Shown here: positions 1 to 4,902 of the stretch, piece after piece
Layout: the number at the start of each line of letters is the position of its first letter
Position numbering within the stretch: the stretch's first letter is position 1
From: Firmicutes bacterium UBA1393
Lineage (GTDB): Bacteria > Bacillota > DTU025
DNA: 6,252 nt
NCBI GenBank assembly: GCA_002305255.1
Contig: DBQN01000017.1
Coordinates: 36,644 to 42,895, forward strand
Reading direction: 5' to 3'
Translations under genes and position numbers: made by a program
Notes under the pieces: model-generated
What the model saw: the letters and a program-made list of their open reading frames with translations, nothing else
Told to the model about the DNA's origin: nothing
The model's database searches: none

Positions 1-1
1 A

Positions 2-1183
2 CCTCGCCTCACGATGCTGGGCCTGGTGGGCATGGTGGATCCGGTTCGGCCCGAGGCCGCCGCCGCCATCCAGAGGGCGACGCTGGCTGGAGTGCGCACC
101 ATTATGATCACCGGCGACAATCCCGCCACAGCCGCCGCCATTGCCGCCGCATCAGGCCTTGCCGGCGCGGCGACGTCAAGTCTCGACAGGGTGATCACCG
201 GCGACGACATAGACCGCATGGATGACCGCCGGCTCGCGCGCGCCGTTGAGCACACCACCGTGTTCGCTCGCGTCGCCCCTGCCCACAAGCTCAGGATAGT
301 GCGCGCCCTCAAGAGCTTGGGGCATGTCGTCGCCATGACAGGCGACGGAGTAAACGACGCTCCCGCCCTCAGAGATGCCGACATCGGCATAGCCATGGGG
401 CTTTCAGGCACCGACGTAGCCCGCGAGGCAGCCAGCATGGTGCTGACCGACGACAACTACGCCACCATCGTCGCGGCCATCGAAGAGGGCAGGTCCATCT
501 ACGACAACATCCGCAAGTTCCTGAGGTACCTCCTAGCGAGCAACACCGGCGAGCTCCTCACCATGCTCGTCGCCGTGGCAGCCGGCCTGCCCATACCGCT
601 CACACCGATTCAGCTGCTCTGGATGAACCTGCTCACCGACGGACTGCCGGCCATGGCTCTCGCCGCCGACCCCACCGATCCTGCTGTCATGAAACGCCCG
701 CCCCGCGATCCCTCGGAGGGAGTGTTCGCGGGCGGACTGGGCACACGGATCCTGGCTCAGGGGGTATTCATCGGCATCTGTACAGTGGGCTGCTACATCC
801 TGGCCGGCGCGCTGCTTCACCGGGGCATCGTCGTCGCACGCACGATGGCGTTCACGACCCTCGTCATGTCGCAGCTGATTTACGTGTTCCAGTGCCGGTC
901 GGAAGGGCGCCGCACCACCGCGCCCACAAAACCCAACTGGCTGCTCAGCGCCGCAGTGGCCCTATCCGTGCTCATGCAGGTCGCCGGTATACACACCGCC
1001 GTCGGCACGCGCACCCTTGGCACCGCGCCCCTGTCAGGCCCTGACTGGGCCCTAGTGCTATTCTTGTCAGGCTGGTCGAGTGTGTTGACCGGCGCGGCGC
1101 GCGCCCTTCGGCGTTGGTGGAGGCGTCGCGCTGCGAGACGAAACGTGATAAAGAGGCGAGAAGGTGCAGGAAAAGTACACTAA
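2..1183 (+). CDS. P-type Ca2+-transporting ATPase, C-terminal part (5' end outside window)
   Basis: C-terminal ~393 residues of a P-type (P2A, SERCA/YloB-like) cation pump that uses ATP to move Ca2+ across the cytoplasmic membrane. The frame is open to the window edge, and the first ATG (14) lies inside the conserved segment before GMVDPVRPE, so it is not the real start; the phosphorylated DKTGT loop is upstream. Counting from that ATG: GDNPATA at 34-40, VFARVAPAHK at 83-92 and the hinge TGDGVNDAPAL at 109-119 are the haloacid-dehalogenase core. About six hydrophobic helices follow (near 168-190, 196-216, 247-268, 276-294, 308-327, 343-360). M5 has SNTGE (Asn177, Glu180) and M6 has NLLTD (Asn205, Thr208, Asp209), matching SERCA Asn768/Glu771 and Asn796/Thr799/Asp800, which supports Ca2+. 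The position of SERCA Glu908 in M8 appears to be Gln287. The C-terminus is a very basic tail (RRWWRRRAARR). A Ca2+ pump next to yicC fits the B. subtilis yloB-yloC order. Confidence 0.93.
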   Translation, partial: PRLTMLGLVGMVDPVRPEAAAAIQRATLAGVRTIMITGDNPATAAAIAAASGLAGAATSSLDRVITGDDIDRMDDRRLARAVEHTTVFARVAPAHKLRIVRALKSLGHVVAMTGDGVNDAPALRDADIGIAMGLSGTDVAREAASMVLTDDNYATIVAAIEEGRSIYDNIRKFLRYLLASNTGELLTMLVAVAAGLPIPLTPIQLLWMNLLTDGLPAMALAADPTDPAVMKRPPRDPSEGVFAGGLGTRILAQGVFIGICTVGCYILAGALLHRGIVVARTMAFTTLVMSQLIYVFQCRSEGRRTTAPTKPNWLLSAAVALSVLMQVAGIHTAVGTRTLGTAPLSGPDWALVLFLSGWSSVLTGAARALRRWWRRRAARRNVIKRREGAGKVH

Positions 1184-1270
1184 AGGCCGAGTACAGCAGG
1201 AATTGATGAGAACAGGTTGAATAATCGTTCCAGAACACACCTCTTTGAGCTGCGGATTGTGTGCGAACAC

Positions 1271-1300
1271 TTGATACACCTGCGGTTATTGTAGTAAAAT
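1271..1300 (+). promoter_or_regulatory. Predicted sigma-A-type promoter for the yicC operon
   Basis: TTGATA at 1271-1276 (5/6 to TTGACA) and TAAAAT at 1295-1300 (5/6 to TATAAT) are separated by 18 bases. The expected transcription start is near 1307, giving a leader of about 18 bases before yicC. This is the best promoter match in the 141-base gap between the ATPase and yicC, in an A+T-richer patch. A small inverted repeat, GTGT-GCGA-ACAC (1259-1270), abuts the -35 box. I see no hairpin with a T-run terminator for the ATPase gene in this gap, so readthrough from upstream is possible. This is consensus matching only. Confidence 0.6.
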
Positions 1301-1324
1301 TGACCCGCGACGATCAGGAAAAGG

Positions 1325-2215
1325 ATGGAACTTGACACTATGGTCATGAGCATGACCGGCTATGGCCGGGCATCTGCGACAACCAATGAAGGCACATTCA
1401 CCGTTGAAATGCGGTCAGTTAACCATAGATATCTTGACATCTCATTCCGCATGCCGCGCGAGCTTTCCGCCATAGAGGATCAGGCGAGAGCCACGCTGAC
1501 ATCGCGACTCGGTCGGGGCAAAGTGGACGTGTTCATCTCGATGAACCGCTCAATGCTCACAGGAGGCGCCACCATCGACATAGAGCTGGCCAAAGCGTAC
1601 GCGGCACAGCTGAGGCGCCTCGCCGACGAGCTGCAGTTGGGCGGAGAGGTTAGCATCGATACCATAGTGCGGATGCCCGACGTGGTTGCCGCCGGAAACG
1701 ATGTCGCCGACCCCGATGAGTTGTGGAAGACGGTGCAGCCCCCCTTCACCGAGGCTCTATCGAGGCTCGAAAAGATGCGGCAGGCCGAAGGCGAGCAGCT
1801 GGTGATCGACATTCTGAGCAGGCTTGAGTTCATCGAGGGTGCCCTGGTTGAGGCGAGAGAGAGGGCGCCTCTGACTGTCGAGGCTTATCGGGCCAGGTTG
1901 CTGGCGCGCGTGGCCGAGATGGTTAGCGACGCAAGGATAGACGAAGCGAGGCTGGCAACGGAGACGGCGCTCTTCGCCGACAGATGCGATTACACCGAGG
2001 AAACGGTACGGTTCGCCAGCCACATCAAGCAATTCCGCGACACGCTGCGCACTCAGGGCCCTATCGGCAAGAAGCTGGACTTCATCACACAGGAGATGAA
2101 CCGTGAGGCCAATACCGTGGCTTCCAAGGCCCAGGACGCACAGGTGCTGGCTCTTGCCGTTGAGATCAAGTCGGAACTCGAGAAGATACGCGAGCAGGTT
2201 CAGAACATCGAGTAG
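1325..2215 (+). CDS. yicC: YicC/YloC family endoribonuclease
   Basis: 296-residue YicC-family protein (E. coli YicC is about 287). Members are cytoplasmic endoribonucleases; E. coli YicC has been linked to decay of the small RNA RyhB with PNPase. The sequence has the diagnostic N-terminus SMTGYGRA (residues 9-16), then SVNHRYLDISFRMPRE (31-46). The C-terminal DUF1732 block includes ADRCDYTEE (218-226), GPIGKKLDFITQEMNREANT (245-264), ASK (266-268) and the ending EKIREQVQNIE. Start choice: ATG 1325 has AGGA at 1316-1319, five bases upstream. ATG 1340 and ATG 1346 would give an N-terminus closer to the usual M-x-x-SMTG and cannot be excluded. It is the first gene of the proposed operon, 52 bases before mihF, and sits between the Ca2+ ATPase and gmk as in Bacillota. 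Confidence 0.95.
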   Translation: MELDTMVMSMTGYGRASATTNEGTFTVEMRSVNHRYLDISFRMPRELSAIEDQARATLTSRLGRGKVDVFISMNRSMLTGGATIDIELAKAYAAQLRRLADELQLGGEVSIDTIVRMPDVVAAGNDVADPDELWKTVQPPFTEALSRLEKMRQAEGEQLVIDILSRLEFIEGALVEARERAPLTVEAYRARLLARVAEMVSDARIDEARLATETALFADRCDYTEETVRFASHIKQFRDTLRTQGPIGKKLDFITQEMNREANTVASKAQDAQVLALAVEIKSELEKIREQVQNIE

Positions 2216-2252
2216 CGAGTACACAGAACGCGGCCCCATACCAACACAATAC

Positions 2253-2273
2253 TTGGAGGTGCGGACAATGGCA
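2253..2273 (+). promoter_or_regulatory. Ribosome binding site that fixes the mihF start
   Basis: GGAGGTG at 2255-2261 lies six bases before ATG 2268. This strong Shine-Dalgarno sequence rules out the longer in-frame reading that begins at 2103 inside yicC and has no comparable site. The block TGGAGGTGCG..CAATGGCA recurs almost unchanged at the start of the GspE/PilB-type gene (4889-4908, two mismatches in 20). Confidence 0.85.
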
Positions 2274-2579
2274 CTGCCGAAGCTGACAGAGGAACAGAAG
2301 ACCGAGGCACTCAAGAAGGCACAGGAAGTCAGGAGCAAGAGAGCTCAGGTGCGTGCTGATCTCAAGGCAGGCAAACTCACACTCGACGAGGTGCTGGAGA
2401 GGACTGACGACGACATCATCGGAAAGATGAGAGTCGTGTACCTACTCGAGTCGCTCCCCAGGATCGGGAAGGTGCGCTCGCGCCAGATCATGGAGGAAGT
2501 TGGCATCGACGAGAGCCGCAGGGTGCAGGGGCTCGGCGTGCGCCAGAAGGAAGCCCTCCTGAAGAAGCTCGGTAAGTAA
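2268..2579 (+). CDS. mihF: Integration host factor, actinobacterial type (mIHF-like nucleoid protein)
   Basis: 103-residue basic protein resembling mycobacterial mIHF and Streptomyces sIHF (about 105-107 residues), which are single-subunit, helical DNA-binding nucleoid proteins unrelated to the E. coli IHF alpha/beta fold. It begins MALPKLTEEQ, then has a charged helix rich in Lys/Arg/Glu (residues 8-32), VLERTDDDIIGKMRV (42-56) and ESLPRIGKVRSRQIMEEVGI (61-80). The last block is the helix-two-turn-helix core with the PxxGKxRxRQIM signature. DESRRVQGLGVRQKEALL (81-98) follows. The expected role is DNA bending, nucleoid organisation and global transcription control; phage integration is the historical mIHF activity. 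It lies 52 bases after yicC and 23 before gmk, exactly where B. subtilis has remA. In Actinobacteria mihF also directly precedes gmk. Family assignment is strong; the cellular role here is inference. Confidence 0.92.
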   Translation: MALPKLTEEQKTEALKKAQEVRSKRAQVRADLKAGKLTLDEVLERTDDDIIGKMRVVYLLESLPRIGKVRSRQIMEEVGIDESRRVQGLGVRQKEALLKKLGK

Positions 2580-2602
2580 CCTTTCTGAACAGAGGAGAGC
2601 TA

Positions 2603-3253
2603 ATGGCCGATCGTGCTGCAGAACTGCCAAGAACCAGAGGTAACCTGTTCGTGGTTTCGGGCCCCTCGGGTTCAGGCAAGAACTCCATACTTGCGCTGGT
2701 GCGCCAGTCGTTACCTGACCTTACTTACTCTATCTCGGCGACCACCAGGGCCCCGCGTCGGAACGAGGTTGACGGAGTGCACTACTCCTTCATGACGAAA
2801 GACGAGTTCGACGAGAAGCTCAGGGGCAACGGTTTTCTGGAGCACGCCGAGTATTGCGGCCACTCGTATGGTACGCCAAGGGCGTTTGTGGAAGAGAAGC
2901 TGTCGGCTGGGAAAGATGTTATCATGGACATCGAGATCCGCGGCGCCGACCAGGTAAGGCTGGCCATGCCGGAGGCAGTGTTCATCTTCCTGATGCCGCC
3001 CTCCATTGAGGAGCTGGCCAACAGGATCCGGCGTCGAGGCACAGAGAGTGCCGAAGCCGTGGAGCAGCGCCTCAAGAAGGCAACTGAGGAGATCCCGTCG
3101 GTGTTCAGGTATGACTACGTGGTTCTCAACCAGAACCTTGAAGAAGCGGCGGCACGGGTCCGCGCGATAATCCTCGCAGAGCGCTCCCGCGTTGCCAAGT
3201 GCGACTGCGCGAGCTTCATCTGCAGCATGACTAAGCAGAACAACCCATTCTGA
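2603..3253 (+). CDS. gmk: Guanylate kinase
   Basis: 216-residue guanylate kinase, which converts GMP + ATP to GDP + ADP in the cytoplasm, an essential step of GTP/dGTP supply and GMP salvage. AGAGGAGAG (2591-2599) precedes ATG 2603. Seen in order: P-loop GPSGSGKNS (residues 20-28), ATTRAPR (46-52) and VDGVHYSF (56-63) of the GMP-binding region, FLEHAEYCGHSYGTPR (78-93), MDIEIRGADQVR (108-119), PPSIEELANRI (132-142) with RRRGTES (143-149) forming the LID, and DYVVLNQN (171-178). Several near-invariant positions differ from the family as I know it: GKN for the usual GKG/GKS, RRNE for the usual RPGE (53-55 region), and EIRGA for the more usual EVQGA. The C-terminal tail has three cysteines (200, 202, 207) after AERSRVAK. 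Reading frame and length are intact, so I expect an active enzyme. The gap from mihF is 23 bases, consistent with co-transcription. Confidence 0.95.
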   Translation: MADRAAELPRTRGNLFVVSGPSGSGKNSILALVRQSLPDLTYSISATTRAPRRNEVDGVHYSFMTKDEFDEKLRGNGFLEHAEYCGHSYGTPRAFVEEKLSAGKDVIMDIEIRGADQVRLAMPEAVFIFLMPPSIEELANRIRRRGTESAEAVEQRLKKATEEIPSVFRYDYVVLNQNLEEAAARVRAIILAERSRVAKCDCASFICSMTKQNNPF

Positions 3254-3354
3254 CCTTTGGTTGTAGCCTCCTGACGTTGCCCTCCGGGGTGGCGGATGAA
3301 GGGGGCTTTCCCTCATTGAGCACGACAGGCGCGATGCGCCGAGGAGGACACAAC
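3254..3354 (+). promoter_or_regulatory. 101-base leader between gmk and rpoZ with two hairpins and an anti-Shine-Dalgarno match
   Basis: This is the longest gap inside the operon. Seen: a hairpin at 3296-3316 (ATGAAGGG pairing with CCCTCAT, one bulged A, six-base loop), and a perfect five-pair hairpin GGCGC-GAT-GCGCC at 3328-3340 that ends one base before the rpoZ ribosome binding site. CCTCCT at 3267-3272 is fully complementary to AGGAGG at 3342-3347 inside that site. Neither hairpin is followed by a T-run, so they do not look like intrinsic terminators. I see no convincing -35/-10 pair. The elements could tune rpoZ translation or mark a processing site; that function is inference. Confidence 0.35.
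3341..3348 (+). promoter_or_regulatory. Ribosome binding site that fixes the rpoZ GTG start
   Basis: GAGGAGGA, six bases before GTG 3355, is a near-ideal Shine-Dalgarno sequence. It selects GTG 3355 over the upstream in-frame TTG at 3277 and the ATG at 3334, which would add residues not resembling any omega N-terminus. Confidence 0.88.
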
Positions 3355-3585
3355 GTGATCAAACCTGCTCTGGAAGACCTGATGCCCAAGGTAGACTCTC
3401 GCTACACTCTGGTCGTGATGACCGCGCGCCGGGCGCGCCAGGTGATGAACGCCTATCAGAAGCGTGGAGACAGCTTCGCCGAGAAGCCCGTCACCCGCGC
3501 CATGAAGGAGATCGCCGCCGGCCAGGTGGGCTACGTAAGGGTATCGCCTGATGAGACCGCGACGCCCGATGAGGCGGAGTCATGA
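3355..3585 (+). CDS. rpoZ: DNA-directed RNA polymerase subunit omega
   Basis: 76-residue omega subunit starting at GTG (MIKPALEDLMPKVDSRYTLV). Omega binds the C-terminal region of the beta' subunit and helps RNA polymerase assembly and stability. Diagnostic residues are the family block DSRYTLVVMTARRARQV (about 14-30) and PVTRAMKEIAAGQV (about 45-58); B. subtilis omega begins similarly (DSKYTLVTVSARRARE). Length is normal for a Gram-positive omega (about 67-90). The tail is acidic (DETATPDEAES). The N-terminal MAR motif used by proteobacterial omega to bind ppGpp is absent. The stop TGA (3583-3585) overlaps the coaBC start in an ATGA, so the two genes are probably translationally coupled. Confidence 0.94.
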   Translation: MIKPALEDLMPKVDSRYTLVVMTARRARQVMNAYQKRGDSFAEKPVTRAMKEIAAGQVGYVRVSPDETATPDEAES

Positions 3586-4787
3586 CATCACCCAAGTGTG
3601 TCTTTGGCGTCACCGGGGGCATAGCCGCAGCCAAGGCATCCCTGGCCGCGAGCATGCTCGTGAAGGCCTGCGTTGACGTACACGTCATCATGACCAAGTC
3701 GGCCTGTGAATTCGTGACGCCCCTGACATACCGAACCATCACTGCGAACCCCGTCACCGTCGACATGTTTGCCGAACCCGACGAGTGGAACGTCAAGCAC
3801 GTGTCACTCGCCCAGTCAGCCGACGTGTTCGTCGTCGCGCCGGCCACAGCCAACCTCATCGGCAAGGTAGCGTCAGGCATCGCCGATGACATGCTCACCA
3901 CCACCATCATGGCTACGCGCGCACCTGTGATCATCGTGCCGGCGATGAACACCGGTATGTACACAAACCCCATCGTGCAGCGCAACATCGCCACGCTGAC
4001 AGACCTGGGCTACAGGTTCGTGGGGCCCGAGTGCGGACGTCTCGCCTGCGGCGACACGGGCCCTGGTAGAATGGCAGAGCCCGAGCGCATCGTTGAGTAC
4101 GTGCTTCACGTGCTGGAAGCGCAGGGACGGGCCGACCTCGCCGGCCTCAAGGTCGTGGTGAATGCCGGCCCGACGCGGGAGGCCATTGACCCTATCAGAT
4201 TCATCTCCAACAGGTCATCGGGAAAGATGGGCTACGCCGTCGCCGGTGCCGCGGCCGCCAGAGGCGCCAGGGTCACCCTCGTATCTGGCCCGGTGTCGCT
4301 GTCGCGCCCCGAAGGCTGCGAGATAGTCGCCGTGGAGTCGGCAGAGCAGATGCTCGAGGCCACCGTCGCGGCAGCTGCCGACGCCGACATAGTGGTAGCC
4401 ACTGCGGCCGTGGCCGACTACACACCCGCACACTACAGCGAGAGCAAACTCAAGAAGGGCGATGGCGAGCTCAGCCTCGAGCTTGCGCGCACAGGCGATA
4501 TCCTGGCGCGCCTGGGGGCCGATCGAACGTCAAGCCCGCGCGTGCTGGTCGGTTTTGCAGCCGAAACCGACGACTTGCTCGCGAACGCCCAGGCCAAGCT
4601 TGCACGCAAGAACCTAGACATGATCGTCGCCAACAGGATCGGCGGCGACGACTCACCCTTCGGGTCTGACAGCAACTCCGTTGTGATCCTCCGGCCGGGT
4701 CACAATCCGGAACCCATCGGGCCGGCCTCCAAACTGCACATCGCCCACGCTATTCTAGACCGAGCGATATCGGTCCTCGTCGATTAA
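3582..4787 (+). CDS. coaBC: Bifunctional phosphopantothenoylcysteine decarboxylase / phosphopantothenate-cysteine ligase
   Basis: 401-residue CoaBC (Dfp), normal in length. The C-terminal CoaB half condenses 4'-phosphopantothenate with cysteine (CTP-dependent in bacteria), and the N-terminal FMN flavoprotein CoaC half decarboxylates the product to 4'-phosphopantetheine, in coenzyme A synthesis. CoaC (about 1-185): GGIAAAK (12-18; usually GGIAAYK), catalytic His73 in KHVSLAQSAD, PATANLIGKVASGIADD (87-103), PAMNTGMY with Asn123 (120-127), and the flap ACGDTGPGRM with Cys156 (155-164). These match E. coli His75, Asn125 and Cys158. CoaB (about 188-401): NAGPTREAIDPIRFISNRSSGKMG (194-217), ATAAVADY (273-280), Lys289-Lys292 at the catalytic lysine region, GFAAET (324-329) and ANRIGGDDSPFGSD (350-363). 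The start overlaps the rpoZ stop by four bases; GAGGCGGAG just upstream, in the rpoZ 3' end, can serve as ribosome binding site. It is the last gene of the proposed operon. Confidence 0.97.
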   Translation: MTSPKCVFGVTGGIAAAKASLAASMLVKACVDVHVIMTKSACEFVTPLTYRTITANPVTVDMFAEPDEWNVKHVSLAQSADVFVVAPATANLIGKVASGIADDMLTTTIMATRAPVIIVPAMNTGMYTNPIVQRNIATLTDLGYRFVGPECGRLACGDTGPGRMAEPERIVEYVLHVLEAQGRADLAGLKVVVNAGPTREAIDPIRFISNRSSGKMGYAVAGAAAARGARVTLVSGPVSLSRPEGCEIVAVESAEQMLEATVAAAADADIVVATAAVADYTPAHYSESKLKKGDGELSLELARTGDILARLGADRTSSPRVLVGFAAETDDLLANAQAKLARKNLDMIVANRIGGDDSPFGSDSNSVVILRPGHNPEPIGPASKLHIAHAILDRAISVLVD

Positions 4788-4812
4788 CGCAGAACTGTAC
4801 CAAAACTATACT
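4784..4812 (+). promoter_or_regulatory. Possible promoter for the GspE/PilB-type gene
   Basis: TATACT at 4807-4812 (5/6 to TATAAT) lies 17 bases after TTAACG at 4784-4789 (4/6 to TTGACA), which overlaps the coaBC stop codon. The 115-base gap 4788-4902 is A+T-richer than the genes around it. It would give a leader of about 85 bases. Another -10-like hexamer, TAGAAT (4852-4857), lacks a good -35. No intrinsic terminator after coaBC is visible, so readthrough remains possible. Confidence 0.4.
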
Positions 4813-4902
4813 ATTCGCTGGCGTACCAAGCAGGAAAATCGATATATGACGTAGAATCTGCCTGCTATTGCAGCGCATTGGATGAGTGTGGAGGTGCGCC
4901 CA

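Noticed and set aside
1220..1270. LexA-type box upstream of yicC
   Set aside because: Only a CGAAC half-site is present (1264-1268); the matching GTTCG half at the right spacing is missing.
2103..2267. Longer N-terminus for the mIHF gene starting at ATG 2103
   Set aside because: It would overlap yicC by over 100 bases, the extra residues do not resemble the family, and a strong ribosome site sits just before ATG 2268.
1757..2338. Long reverse-strand open frame (193 codons) opposite yicC and mihF
   Set aside because: It lies opposite two clear genes, its translation has no recognisable domain, and long antisense frames are expected in G+C-rich coding DNA.
2711..3316. Reverse-strand open frame (201 codons) opposite gmk
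   Set aside because: Shadow of gmk with no recognisable domain.
3296..3340. Intrinsic terminator after gmk
   Set aside because: The hairpins are short and not followed by a T-run; rpoZ is best read as part of the same operon.
3277..3354. Upstream in-frame starts (TTG 3277, ATG 3334) for rpoZ
   Set aside because: The extra residues are not omega-like, and GAGGAGGA is placed ideally for GTG 3355.
3355..3366. ppGpp site on omega
   Set aside because: Proteobacterial omega uses an N-terminal MAR motif for ppGpp site 1; this protein begins MIKP, so the site is not supported.
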